A DNA stretch of 64,000 nucleotides from Paraburkholderia phosphatilytica (lineage in GTDB: Bacteria > Pseudomonadota > Gammaproteobacteria > Burkholderiales > Burkholderiaceae), in the NCBI RefSeq assembly GCF_003443895.1, contig NZ_QQOA01000002.1:1-64000 (forward strand), given 5' to 3'. The translations under genes and the position numbers were made by a program. This document shows positions 43,989 to 52,700 of the stretch, piece after piece. Every line of letters starts with the position of its first letter. Position 1 is the stretch's first letter. The notes under the pieces were generated by a model. That model made no database searches and was not told the origin of the DNA. It saw nothing but the letters and a program-made list of their open reading frames with translations.

Positions 43989-45797
43989 TCAGGATTCCGT
44001 CGTCACGCCGATCGCGATCGCCTGCTGCGCGCGCGCATCGCTTGCGATCGCAGCGAGCGTCGCGGCATCGGCGGCATGGATGCGCATCAGCGTGTCGCCC
44101 GCGCACACCCGCTGGCCGACGCGCACCAGCAGGTCCACGCCCGCGCCCTTGCATGCGGGCGCGCCTGCGTCCCGCGCGACGCCGCCGATCGCCCAGCCGT
44201 CGATCTGCGTGACGATGCCGCCCTCTTCCGCGACGACGTCCGTGCAGCATGCCGATGGCTCGACGCGCGTCATGCGGCCCTGCGCATCGACGATCCGGTC
44301 GAACGCGCGACGTGCCGCGCCGCTTGCGAGCAACTGCGCCGCGATAACGCTGCCTTGCTGCACCGTGCCGATTGTCGGCGACCACGCCAGAATGTACGCC
44401 GCGAAGCGCAGCGCTTTCTCGCGCAGATCCGTAGGCGCATGCGCGTCGTTGTCGAGCACCGCGCAGGCATCGCGCAGTTCGAGCGCCGGGCCGATGCCGC
44501 GACCGATCGGTTCGCGGCCATCGGTGGGCACCGCTTTCACGATCATGCCCAGGTCCGCGCCAACCTGCTCGAACAAGTCGCCGAGCTCGCGCGCCTCGCG
44601 CTCGTCGCGAAGCTTCGCATAAGGGCCATACGGCAGATCGATCACGACGTGCGTCGCGCCTGCCGAATACTTCTTGGAGAGAATCGACGCGACCGACCAG
44701 CGCCGCGTGTCGAGCTGCAGGGGCCGCACCATCGCGTTGGTCACGTCGTCGACGAACGAGTGATTGAGGCGGCCATTCCACGCGATGCAGCCGCGCGCCG
44801 CGTGCGCAACGCGGCGCACCTCCGCGGGGTCCAGATCGACGCGCGCAATCGCCTCCATCGAGTCGGCCGTGCCGGCTGCTGACGTGATCGCGCGCGACGA
44901 CGTTTTCGGCATCAGCAGCCCGAACGCCGCGACGATCGGCACCACGATCAACGTGATGCGGCTGCCGGGCACGCCGCCCATCGAGTGCTTGTCGACGACG
45001 ATCGGCTCGCCCCAGTCGAGCCGCGGCATGCGGCGCGTACGCGCACGCGCGAGCGCGCCGACTTCGGCGTCCTGCAGCTGGGTGACGAGCACCCGCAGGA
45101 TGTCCGCGGATTCGTCGTGCGTGAAGCGTTGCGCCGCGATGCTGTCGACGAGACGCCGGTACGCGGCTTCGTCGAGCGTCGCGCCGGCGCGCTTCGCGAG
45201 AAAATCGTCCCAGCCGGCGCTGGGTGTCACGTCCGCGCGTTCATGGGCGACCGCTTCGAGCGTCGCGACGAAGCGTTCGATACCGAGCGCGGCGCTGCCG
45301 TCGTTCATGACCTTGATCGCGCGAATGCCGTCGGGCATTGGCGCGACGCCGCGCGCCAGCCGCGCCGCGATCTCCGCGGCGGTTTCGCGGCCGCGCGATG
45401 CGATGCGCGCGGCGAGCACGCCCGCAGGCGCCGTCACTTCGATCACGACGAGTTTCGATACGCAGCCCTGCAGGAGCGGAATCGCGGCGCGCGAGCCGTT
45501 CGCGATCACATGCTGGCCCGCGTTCAGATCGTCGACGAGCGACGCGGCCAGTCCGTAGCGCAGACCGTGCGCATGCCACGTGATCAGAAAGCGCTGCGTC
45601 GCTTCCAGTGTCGCGAATTCAGCTTCGGTGACGCCGATGTGGGCTTCGCCGGGCGCGCCGCTCGGGCGCGTGATGGTGCGGGTCGCGAATACGAAGCCGT
45701 CGCGCGCGGCGAACGCGGCGCGCGCACCGTCGATCAGCGTGTCCTTGCCTGCTCCGCTCGGCCCGACCACGAAGAAGAAAACGCCAGAGGCGGGCAT
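43989..45797 (-). CDS. Fused PhnN (ribose 1,5-bisphosphokinase) and AMP-phosphorylase-type (thymidine phosphorylase family) protein
   Basis: The protein is 602 aa and begins 3 nt after nadC. Residues 1-185 match PhnN: Walker A GPSGAGKD (12-19), the TRTITRPS segment, and RFLITWHAHGLRYGL; PhnN makes PRPP from ribose 1,5-bisphosphate and ATP. Residues about 195-600 match the thymidine phosphorylase fold: VDKHSMGGVPGSR (268-280), PKTSSRAITSAAGTADS (297-313), then a long alpha/beta domain. The second set looks like the archaeal AMP phosphorylase branch (KTSSRAITSAAGT) rather than DeoA, but without its extra N-terminal domain. The fusion would turn a nucleoside monophosphate into PRPP in one protein. 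This is inferred from domain identity; catalysis is not shown. Confidence 0.8.
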   Translation of the reverse strand: MPASGVFFFVVGPSGAGKDTLIDGARAAFAARDGFVFATRTITRPSGAPGEAHIGVTEAEFATLEATQRFLITWHAHGLRYGLAASLVDDLNAGQHVIANGSRAAIPLLQGCVSKLVVIEVTAPAGVLAARIASRGRETAAEIAARLARGVAPMPDGIRAIKVMNDGSAALGIERFVATLEAVAHERADVTPSAGWDDFLAKRAGATLDEAAYRRLVDSIAAQRFTHDESADILRVLVTQLQDAEVGALARARTRRMPRLDWGEPIVVDKHSMGGVPGSRITLIVVPIVAAFGLLMPKTSSRAITSAAGTADSMEAIARVDLDPAEVRRVAHAARGCIAWNGRLNHSFVDDVTNAMVRPLQLDTRRWSVASILSKKYSAGATHVVIDLPYGPYAKLRDEREARELGDLFEQVGADLGMIVKAVPTDGREPIGRGIGPALELRDACAVLDNDAHAPTDLREKALRFAAYILAWSPTIGTVQQGSVIAAQLLASGAARRAFDRIVDAQGRMTRVEPSACCTDVVAEEGGIVTQIDGWAIGGVARDAGAPACKGAGVDLLVRVGQRVCAGDTLMRIHAADAATLAAIASDARAQQAIAIGVTTES

Positions 45798-45800
45798 CGC

Positions 45801-46637
45801 TTACTCGGCTTCGTCGAGGCCGATATCGACTGCGGGCGCCGCCTGCATGATCTTGCTGGTGGAGATGTAGTCGACGCCCGTCTCCGCCACCGCACGGATC
45901 GTGTCGAGCCGGATGCCGCCCGATGCTTCGACCTTCGCGCGTCCCGCGATCAGTTCGACCGCGTGACGCATGTCGGGCACCGACATGTTGTCGAGCATGA
46001 TCACGTCGACGTCCGTTTCGAGTGCTTCCGCAACCTGATCGAGGCGGTCGCATTCCACCTCGATCTTCGTGAGCATCGGCACGGTCTTGCGTGCGCGCGC
46101 GACCGCCGCCTTGATGCTCCCGCAGACGGCGATGTGGTTGTCCTTGATCATCACACCGTTGTCGAGGCCGAGACGGTGGTTCAGGCCGCCGCCGCACGCT
46201 ACCGCGTGCTTTTCCAGCATCCGCAGGCCCGGGGTGGTCTTGCGGCTGTCCAGCAGACGCGCCCTGGTGCCTTCGATTTCCTTCACGTAGCGCGCGGTCA
46301 GGTTGGCGATGCCGGACATCCGCTGCACGATGTTGAGCGCCGTGCGCTCGGCCGTCAGCAGGCTGCGCGCGTTGCCGCTGACTGTCATCAGGATCGCGCC
46401 CTGTTCCGCGTGCGCGCCGTCGTTCAGGCGCTTGTCGATTTTGAGCGTGGGGTCGTAGCGTTCGAAGATGCGAGCCGCGACGTCGATGCCGGCGACGATC
46501 AACGGCTCGCGCGCGTTCATCGCAAAGGCACTCGTCGCATCGGCATCGATCATGGTTTGCGCGGTCAGATCGCAATAGCCGATGTCTTCAGTCAGCCAAA
46601 GGTCGATCAAACGGTCAACAGCAAAGCGATCGTACAT
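45801..46637 (-). CDS. nadC: Nicotinate-nucleotide pyrophosphorylase (carboxylating), NadC-like
   Basis: The protein is 278 aa, ATG 46637 (GGGGGA upstream). The quinolinate phosphoribosyltransferase pattern is clear: LTAQTMIDAD near the N-terminus, ARLLDSRKTTPGLRMLEKHA, GLDNGVMIKDNHI, and the TIM-barrel C-terminal VDVIMLDNMS with VEASGGIRLDT. It converts quinolinate and PRPP into nicotinate mononucleotide, entering NAD synthesis. It is the first gene of a minus-strand operon with the PhnN-phosphorylase fusion. A ModD-type relative cannot be excluded, but the active-site segments fit NadC. The upstream region carries two near-identical dyads. Confidence 0.85.
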   Translation of the reverse strand: MYDRFAVDRLIDLWLTEDIGYCDLTAQTMIDADATSAFAMNAREPLIVAGIDVAARIFERYDPTLKIDKRLNDGAHAEQGAILMTVSGNARSLLTAERTALNIVQRMSGIANLTARYVKEIEGTRARLLDSRKTTPGLRMLEKHAVACGGGLNHRLGLDNGVMIKDNHIAVCGSIKAAVARARKTVPMLTKIEVECDRLDQVAEALETDVDVIMLDNMSVPDMRHAVELIAGRAKVEASGGIRLDTIRAVAETGVDYISTSKIMQAAPAVDIGLDEAE

Positions 46638-46711
46638 ATCAGTCCCCCAGTCGGGTATTTGGAAGGCGCACGAATCCGCTCCGCGAAGCCAGCAGCGGAA
46701 CCTGTGATTCA

Positions 46712-46725
46712 TAGCGTACACACTT
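46712..46725 (-). promoter_or_regulatory. Operator-like 14-bp imperfect dyad, nadC promoter proximal
   Basis: On the minus strand this site reads AAGTGTGTACGCTA, an imperfect palindrome. It begins about 75 bp upstream of the nadC start codon. A possible promoter (TTGCGT at about 46732, then a 17-nt spacer) would place the site between -35 and -10, as expected for a repressor operator. A second copy differing at one base lies at 46842-46855 on the plus strand. The binding regulator is not known; MarR or LysR of this block are candidates. Confidence 0.55.
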
Positions 46726-46841
46726 AAAAAATACGCAACAAGAATTTATCGCTTGCTGAGCATCGGGGTTAACCATTCCAGCTATTTGCTGAAAGTGTCT
46801 GCGGGTTTCCTGGGTCCGGCTGTTAGACAGATTGCTAAATA

Positions 46842-46855
46842 AAGTGTGTACGCTT
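46842..46855 (+). promoter_or_regulatory. Second copy of the operator-like 14-bp dyad
   Basis: The plus strand reads AAGTGTGTACGCTT, 13 of 14 bases identical to the site at 46712-46725 but in the opposite orientation. The centres are 130 bp apart. Outer arms CTAAA and TTTAG (46835-46861) extend the dyad. It lies between nadC and the 3' end of lysE, where no plus-strand gene starts, so looping with the first site is more likely than a separate promoter. Confidence 0.5.
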
Positions 46856-46896
46856 GTTTAGTGCGTCCCGAGCGGGCGCGACCAGGCAGCGCCGTT

Positions 46897-47487
46897 CTAT
46901 CTCCACGTCGGAATGACGGATGCGGCGAGCAGCGCGCCCATCGCGAGATTGAGGATGTGCCAGTGGCGAGGCGTCCGAAAGAGCCGCGCGAGCAGCACGC
47001 CGAGCGCGCACCACAGCGCGAGCGAGATGCACGCGGCCACGCCGAAGGCCGTGCCGAGCAGCATCGCAAGCCGGTGCGGACTGCTTGCGAGCAGCGCGAA
47101 CGAAGCCGCCGCGCCGACCGTCATCGCCCAGCTTTTCGGGTTGAGCCATAGCAGCAGGACGCCGCTCACGAGCGTGACAGGACGCGCTGGACCGTCGCTC
47201 GTGTGCGGCGGCCCGTTGTGCGCGATACGCCATGCAAGCCACAGCAGATACGCGGAGCCGATCGCCTTCACCGCCGTTTGCAGCGACGGCATCGCGAGCA
47301 GCAGACCGCTCAGCCCGAGCGCGGCGACGGCGGCGAGCAACGCGAGGCCCATCGCGATGCCGAGCATCAGCGGAATCGACCGTATGAAACCGAAGCGCGC
47401 GCCGGATGCGGTGGCGAGTGTGGTCGCGCCGCCGGGCGTCACGGTCGCGACGGCGACGAACAGCAGAAGCGGCAGGATCGAGGTCAT
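46897..47487 (-). CDS. LysE/RhtB-family amino-acid exporter
   Basis: The protein is 196 aa with about six membrane helices. The N-terminus reads MTSILPLLLFVAVATVTPGGATTLATASGARFG, containing the family TPGPxxL-like segment in the form TPGGATT. The central LNPKSWAM is typical. It exports amino acids or related small molecules. It diverges from a LysR gene with 112 bp between starts, the common LysE-LysR (ArgP/LysG-like) arrangement. Its 3' end is about 260 bp upstream of nadC on the same strand. Confidence 0.88.
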   Translation of the reverse strand: MTSILPLLLFVAVATVTPGGATTLATASGARFGFIRSIPLMLGIAMGLALLAAVAALGLSGLLLAMPSLQTAVKAIGSAYLLWLAWRIAHNGPPHTSDGPARPVTLVSGVLLLWLNPKSWAMTVGAAASFALLASSPHRLAMLLGTAFGVAACISLALWCALGVLLARLFRTPRHWHILNLAMGALLAASVIPTWR

Positions 47488-47599
47488 CGGTGTGCATCCG
47501 GATGAGTGAGAGGTGCACTGTACAAATCTGCAACGCGTCGCAAAAGCTAATAATATTGATGCGGTCCATTACGCCGCTTAATGCGTGAACGAGGCCTGA

Positions 47600-48496
47600 A
47601 TGAACCCGAACCTCGATCTCGATCTGATCCGTACCTTCGTTGCTGTCGCCGATAGCGGCAGCATGACGGTCGCTGCGAATCTGCTGCACATGACGCAAGG
47701 CGCCGTGAGCCAGCAGGTGAAACGCCTGGAAGACGTGCTGGATCGCCTGCTGTTCGTGCGCAAGACGCGCAGGCTGGAGCTTTCGCGCGACGGCGAGCAG
47801 TTTCTCGTGAATGCGCGCAAGCTGCTGCAGCTGAACGACGAAATCTGGGCCGACGTGACGGGCCAGCCATTGCGCGGCGTCCTGCGCGTGGGCGTGCCGT
47901 ACGATCTCGTGACGCAGATCGGGCCCGCGATGAAGGCATTCGCCGAAGCGCATCCGCACGTCGACGTTTCGTTGGTGTGCGCGGCGTCGCCGGAACTGCG
48001 TGACGCAGTCGACAGCGGCCGTGTGGACGTGTCGCTGGTCGAATGTCCCGCGAGCGAAGCCGAAGGTGAAGTGGTCCGCATCGAGCCGCTGGTGTGGGTC
48101 AACGGGCGCGGCAGCGATGCGTGGCGCAAGCGCCCGTTGCCGCTGTCGATGGTGGATGGACGTTGCGCGTTCCGTCCATTGGTGCTCCGCGCGCTCGAGG
48201 ACGGAGGCATTGCGTGGCGCTCGATGTTCGAGAGCGGCAACATTGAAGCGACCGCCGCGACGGTACGTGCAGGTCTTGCGGTCACGGCCTGGCTCGTCTC
48301 CACGGTGCCGGCGGATCTGGAGACGCTCACGCCTCAGGCAGCCGGCTTGCCTGTGTTGCTTCGGGTCGCGATCTGCCTGCTATTGCCCGCAACGGTACAG
48401 CCGGCGGCGCAGGCATTCGCGCGCCATGTACGTGAATCGATGTCGAACGACTCAGTGGCCACCGCTAGCGAAGATTGCATCGCGTATAGCGTTTGA
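47600..48496 (+). CDS. LysR-family transcriptional regulator
   Basis: The protein is 298 aa from ATG 47600. The N-terminal helix-turn-helix (about 8-65) has the family pattern DLIRTFVAVADSGSMTVAA and VSQQVKRLED. A periplasmic-binding-protein-like effector domain follows from about 90. It is divergent from the lysE gene and most likely controls it, and possibly itself. The intergenic region has an AATATT core near 47550. The stop codon lies in the left arm of a long palindrome shared with the convergent methyltransferase gene. Confidence 0.9.
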   Translation: MNPNLDLDLIRTFVAVADSGSMTVAANLLHMTQGAVSQQVKRLEDVLDRLLFVRKTRRLELSRDGEQFLVNARKLLQLNDEIWADVTGQPLRGVLRVGVPYDLVTQIGPAMKAFAEAHPHVDVSLVCAASPELRDAVDSGRVDVSLVECPASEAEGEVVRIEPLVWVNGRGSDAWRKRPLPLSMVDGRCAFRPLVLRALEDGGIAWRSMFESGNIEATAATVRAGLAVTAWLVSTVPADLETLTPQAAGLPVLLRVAICLLLPATVQPAAQAFARHVRESMSNDSVATASEDCIAYSV

Positions 48497-48519
48497 AGAG
48501 CGATCCATCGCTCTTCAAA
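48492..48519. terminator. 28-bp palindrome holding both convergent stop codons
   Basis: TTTGAAGAGCGAT (48492-48504) and ATCGCTCTTCAAA (48507-48519) form a perfect 13-bp stem with a two-base loop. The LysR stop TGA (48494-48496) lies in one arm and the methyltransferase stop (48515-48517) in the other. The symmetry would give the same hairpin to both convergent transcripts. No strong U-run follows on either side, so intrinsic termination may be incomplete. Confidence 0.7.
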
Positions 48520-49222
48520 ACAGCCCCGGCAGCACCCGGAACTTCACCCGCGCCTTGTACGCGCGATAGTTCGGATCAGCGGCAAGCAACCGCTCTTCCC
48601 GCACGATACGACCTGCCTGCAGCGCGAACTGGACCCCGTAGACGACGAGATTCCACAGCCCGAAGCTGGTCAGCAGGAAACCGAGGTCCGTGACGAAGTA
48701 GCCGAAGTACATTGGGTGCCGCATGAGGCGGTACGGGCCGCCGGAGACGACGCCGCGGTTCGCCGGCAGAATGCCGAACGACGCTCTGAGCGTTGCCTTC
48801 GCCGCGAGTTGCCAGCCGATGCCGATCACCTGCAGCGTCGCGCCGACCGTCTCGGGCACGAGCCGCACGCCCGGCGTCAGCCGGATCGCGAGAAAGTAGT
48901 ACGTGCCGCAGATCGCGCAGACGAACGCGATGGGCGTCCAGTCGCGCCGTACCGGCACCCGCGCGAACAGCGCCAGCCCGACGGTCAGGCATTCAGCCAC
49001 CACGAGCAGCAGCAGCGTGATGCGGGCGGGGTCCGCGCGCCAGTGCACGATCGCGAACCATGCGAAGGTGCCGAGCAGAAACGCCGATGAGCCGCGCGCC
49101 ACGAGTTCGAGCAGCACGTTCGGCACACGCGAAACGCGAATGCGTTCCGGCGCCTCAGCCAGCCCGATGGTCGCGGTCGGTGCAATCGCGTGCGCGGCCG
49201 GTGCGCCGCTGATGCCATTCAT
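48515..49222 (-). CDS. Isoprenylcysteine carboxyl methyltransferase-like membrane protein
   Basis: The protein is 235 aa, ATG 49222 (AAAGGAG upstream). Five or so membrane helices are followed by the ICMT/PEMT signature GGPYRLMRHPMYFGYF and the C-terminal RIVREERLLAADPNYRAYK. The family methylates isoprenylcysteine, phospholipids or other acceptors using SAM at the membrane. In bacteria the substrate is usually unknown. It lies 55 bp after tadC on the same strand and may be the last gene of the pilus operon; this linkage is only by position. Confidence 0.85.
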   Translation of the reverse strand: MNGISGAPAAHAIAPTATIGLAEAPERIRVSRVPNVLLELVARGSSAFLLGTFAWFAIVHWRADPARITLLLLVVAECLTVGLALFARVPVRRDWTPIAFVCAICGTYYFLAIRLTPGVRLVPETVGATLQVIGIGWQLAAKATLRASFGILPANRGVVSGGPYRLMRHPMYFGYFVTDLGFLLTSFGLWNLVVYGVQFALQAGRIVREERLLAADPNYRAYKARVKFRVLPGLF

Positions 49223-49277
49223 GGTGCTCTCCTTTCCTGACTATGGATCTATGCGTTCCGCCGCGTCCCACGCACAA

Positions 49278-50252
49278 TCAAGGCACCGCAATGCCCATCT
49301 GCGTGCCGATCGCCGGCAGCAACTGGCGCAGTATCTGGATGAACGCCGGTCCGAGCAGCACCAGTACGAGCGACGGAAAAATGCAGAAGATCAGCGGAAA
49401 CAGCAGCTTCACCGCGATCTTTCCCGCGGCCTCCTCCGCGCGCAGCCGGCGCTTCTGGCGCAGGTTCTCCGAATGCACGCGCAGCGAGTCGCCGACACTC
49501 GTGCCGAATCGCTGGGTCTGGATCAGCATCGCGACCAGCACGTTCAGGTCGTCCACGCCGGTCCGCATCGCGAGGTTCTTCAGCGCGTTGTCGCGGCTCA
49601 AACCGGCGCGCAGTTCGAGCGTCAGCAGCTCGAACTCTTCGCTGAGCTTCGGGCTCTTGATGTGGATTTCATCCGCGACTTTCACGATCGCCGCATCGAG
49701 ACCGAGCCCGGCTTCCACGCAGACCGTAAGCAGATCCAGCGCGTCCGGGAAGTCCTCGAAGATCACGCGCTGGCGTTGTTTCACCCGGTGGCGGAGATAC
49801 AGGTTCGGCGCGTAGTAGCCGAGCGCGGCCAGCACCAGCACGAGACCGATCAGCAGATAGCTCTCCTGACCCGCGAGGTAAGGTCCGACCGCGACCAGCA
49901 CCGTCAGTGGCACGCCGAAGATCAGGAGCGTTTTCGCGGCGAAGTACAGCGCCGGCGCCGACGGGTCGCGCCAGCCAGCATGCATGAAGCGGGTTCGCAG
50001 CGCCGACTGTTCCCAGCCCTCTTTCGGGACCGACAGCTTCGCGAACGGCTTCGACGCCTCGACGATCCGCTCGACCCATTGCGTGTCGCGCGGCTCTTCA
50101 TCCGACGGCGTGCGCGCGGCGCTCTGCAGGCGGTCTAGCCGTCGCTGCACCGAGTTTGGCGTCAGGATCGCGAGCGCCGCGAACGTGACCGTCAGCACGA
50201 TCACGAAAACCGCGCCCAGCAGCAGGAGTTGCACGGTGGTCATCGCCGGCAT
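49278..50252 (-). CDS. tadC: Tad pilus inner-membrane platform protein TadC
   Basis: The protein is 324 aa, ATG 50252. It has an N-terminal helix, two central helices, the type II secretion F domain (EDFPDALDLLTVCVEAGLGLDAAI, then LIQTQRFGTSVGDSLRVHSENLRQ) and a C-terminal helix pair. It forms the inner-membrane platform with TadB, above the TadA ATPase. It follows tadB by 47 bp and is the last recognised tad gene. Length and motifs are normal. Confidence 0.93.
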   Translation of the reverse strand: MPAMTTVQLLLLGAVFVIVLTVTFAALAILTPNSVQRRLDRLQSAARTPSDEEPRDTQWVERIVEASKPFAKLSVPKEGWEQSALRTRFMHAGWRDPSAPALYFAAKTLLIFGVPLTVLVAVGPYLAGQESYLLIGLVLVLAALGYYAPNLYLRHRVKQRQRVIFEDFPDALDLLTVCVEAGLGLDAAIVKVADEIHIKSPKLSEEFELLTLELRAGLSRDNALKNLAMRTGVDDLNVLVAMLIQTQRFGTSVGDSLRVHSENLRQKRRLRAEEAAGKIAVKLLFPLIFCIFPSLVLVLLGPAFIQILRQLLPAIGTQMGIAVP

Positions 50253-50299
50253 GATTTCACCTCTTTTCGTTCCGCAGAGTTCATCGGCATTCCCGAGCG

Positions 50300-51277
50300 C
50301 TACACGTGGATGCGGATGATCCGCCGCATCCAGACGAAGCCGAACATCATCGCAACCAGCGATCCCTCCACCATTTTCTGGCCGGCCGGGTCGTTCCAGA
50401 GCACGGGCAGCACCTCGGGGTTGATGATCGACATCAACCCGCCGAGGCCGAACGGCATCAGCCCGAGTATCCAGGCCGAGAGCCGTCCTTCCGCCGAGAG
50501 CGCCCTCACCTTGCCGAGCAGCGCGAGCCGGCTGCGCACGATCTGCGCGATGCCGCCAAGAATCTCCGCGAGGTTGCCGCCGCTCTCGCGCTGGATCAGC
50601 ACCGCGATCACGAAGTAGCGCAGGTCCGCGAGCGGCACGCGCGCGGCCAGATCGCCAAGAGCATCGCCTAAAGGCACGCCGAAGCTCGTCTGGTCGAACA
50701 CGATGCGAAACTCCCGCCCGATCGGATCAGGCATCTCGTCTCCGACGATCCCCAGCGCCGTCGTAAACGAGTGACCAGCCTTCAGCGTGCGGCTCAGCAT
50801 GTCCGCGGCTTCGGGCAGCTGTTCCTCTATCTTCGCGAGCCGCTTCTCCCGTGCGCGGCTCACGCGGAACGGCGCCGCGGCAGCGGAAAACAGCATCAGC
50901 GCGATCAGCAGCAGCATCGGCACATGAAACAGGCTGCCCACGCAGAACACGATGACGGGCGGACAGATCGTGTAGAGAATGAAGCGCTCCATCGACCAGT
51001 CGAGGCCCGACTGCACGAGCCGCCCATCGAGCGCCTGAATGTGTGGGATGCGCTGCAGCGCGCGATCGACGAGCGGCGATGCGCTGAGCGTGCGCTCCTT
51101 GAGGATCGATACAGCGTGCTGCCCCGCGGTTCCCTCCGCGCCGATCGTGCGGATGCGGTTGCCGAACCGCTTCGCCGCGTTGCTGTGATGACTGCGCCAC
51201 CACAGGTAGCCGGACTCGATCATCAGCGTGATCGAGAAGAACACGAGGATGGCAAATCCGTAGAAGAAAAAGTTCAC
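50300..51277 (-). CDS. tadB: Tad pilus inner-membrane platform protein TadB
   Basis: The protein is 325 aa, GTG 51277 with AGGGGAG. The layout matches TadB: a first helix (FFFYGFAILVFFSITLMIESGYLWW), a central helix pair, and the T2SSF domain (EEQLPEAADMLSRTLKAGHSFTTAL, VLIQRESGGNLAEILGGIAQ). It pairs with TadC as the platform of the Flp pilus machine. It starts 38 bp after tadA and ends 47 bp before tadC. Confidence 0.93.
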   Translation of the reverse strand: MNFFFYGFAILVFFSITLMIESGYLWWRSHHSNAAKRFGNRIRTIGAEGTAGQHAVSILKERTLSASPLVDRALQRIPHIQALDGRLVQSGLDWSMERFILYTICPPVIVFCVGSLFHVPMLLLIALMLFSAAAAPFRVSRAREKRLAKIEEQLPEAADMLSRTLKAGHSFTTALGIVGDEMPDPIGREFRIVFDQTSFGVPLGDALGDLAARVPLADLRYFVIAVLIQRESGGNLAEILGGIAQIVRSRLALLGKVRALSAEGRLSAWILGLMPFGLGGLMSIINPEVLPVLWNDPAGQKMVEGSLVAMMFGFVWMRRIIRIHV

Positions 51278-51315
51278 GACGCTCCCCTCTTCTGTCTGTG
51301 TCGAATGACCGCGCG

Positions 51316-52683
51316 CTACGCCATCAGACGCCGCGCCGGGTCGTACAGATCGTCCGGCACCGGCACGCCGAATTCGCGCAGCCGGTCGGAGAAGTTCGGC
51401 CGCACGCCGGTCGCGGCGAAATAACCGTTGACCTTGCCGTTACGGTCCACGCCGGTGCGCCGGAACGCGAAGATCTCCTGCATGTTGATCACCTCGCCTT
51501 CCATGCCGGTGATTTCCTGGATGCTCGTGATCCGCCGGCTGCCGTCGGTCAGTCGCGCGACCTGGACGATCGCAGTGATCGCGGAGCTGATCTGATGGCG
51601 CGCGGCTTTCTGCGGCATGCTCAGGCCCGCCATCGCGACCATGTTTTCGAGGCGCGTCAGCGCGTCGCGCGGCGTGTTCGCGTGGATCGTGGCGAGCGAA
51701 CCTTCGTGGCCGGTGTTCATCGCCTGCAGCATGTCGAGCGCTTCCGCGCCGCGCACCTCACCGAGAATGATGCGGTCCGGCCGCATCCGCAGCGCGTTGC
51801 GCACCAGCGAACGCTGCGTGATCTCGCCCCTGCCCTCGATGTTCGGCGGACGGGTTTCGAGCCGCAGCACGTGGGCCTGACGCAGCTGCAGTTCGGCCGC
51901 GTCCTCGATCGTCACGATGCGTTCGTACGAAGGAATGCAGCCCGACAGCACGTTGAGCAGCGTGGTCTTGCCACTGCCGGTGCCGCCCGAGATCAGCATG
52001 TTGACCTTCGCGGCGGCCAGCGCTTCGAGCATCTGGATCATCTGCGGCGTGAAGCTCTGGTTGCCGATCAGGTCGTCGATGGTCAGCGGGTTCACCGCGA
52101 AACGGCGGATCGACAGCAACGGCCCGTCGATCGCGGACGGCGGGATGATGGCGTTGATCCGCGAGCCGTCCGGCAGACGCGCGTCGACCATCGGGTTCGA
52201 TTCGTCGATCCGGCGCCCCACGTTCGACACCATCTTCTCGATCACCTTCATCAGGTGACCGTCGTCGTAGAACGTGACGTCGGTCAGTTCGAGCTTGCCG
52301 CGCCGCTCCACGTACACCTGCCGGCTGGTGTTCACGAGAATGTCGGATATGGTCGGGTCCGCGAGCAGCGGCTCGAGCGGACCGAAGCCGAGCATCTCGT
52401 CGCGCACGTCGCGGATCAGATGACGCCGCTCCACTTCGTTGACGGGAATCTTCTCCTCGTCGACGATGTGCTCGACGAGCCGCGCGATCTCATGCTGGAT
52501 CTTGTCCGGGGACAGGCGTTGCAGCTTTTCGAGCTCCACCCGCTCGATGATGGTCTGATGCACGTTGCGACGCATCTCCTGGTAGGCCTTTCTCGCCATC
52601 CGCATCCGGGCGCCGTTTTCGTCGCGCAAGGACGCGTCGCCGTCCTGGAAGAACTGCTCGCGCAAAGTGGTCACGTTTTCCAT
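51316..52683 (-). CDS. tadA: Tad pilus assembly ATPase TadA (CpaF)
   Basis: The protein is 455 aa. ATG 52683 is favoured over ATG 52689 because the AGAGGAG site would directly abut the latter. It has an N-terminal helical part, then the type II/IV secretion ATPase core: Walker A GGTGSGKT (233-240), Asp box near [11 protein letters not shown], Walker [15 protein letters not shown], and the His box [10 protein letters not shown]. It powers pilin polymerisation at the inner membrane. It starts 17 nt after cpaE. Confidence 0.96.
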   Translation of the reverse strand: MENVTTLREQFFQDGDASLRDENGARMRMARKAYQEMRRNVHQTIIERVELEKLQRLSPDKIQHEIARLVEHIVDEEKIPVNEVERRHLIRDVRDEMLGFGPLEPLLADPTISDILVNTSRQVYVERRGKLELTDVTFYDDGHLMKVIEKMVSNVGRRIDESNPMVDARLPDGSRINAIIPPSAIDGPLLSIRRFAVNPLTIDDLIGNQSFTPQMIQMLEALAAAKVNMLISGGTGSGKTTLLNVLSGCIPSYERIVTIEDAAELQLRQAHVLRLETRPPNIEGRGEITQRSLVRNALRMRPDRIILGEVRGAEALDMLQAMNTGHEGSLATIHANTPRDALTRLENMVAMAGLSMPQKAARHQISSAITAIVQVARLTDGSRRITSIQEITGMEGEVINMQEIFAFRRTGVDRNGKVNGYFAATGVRPNFSDRLREFGVPVPDDLYDPARRLMA

Positions 52684-52700
52684 GTTCATCTCCTCTCGAA

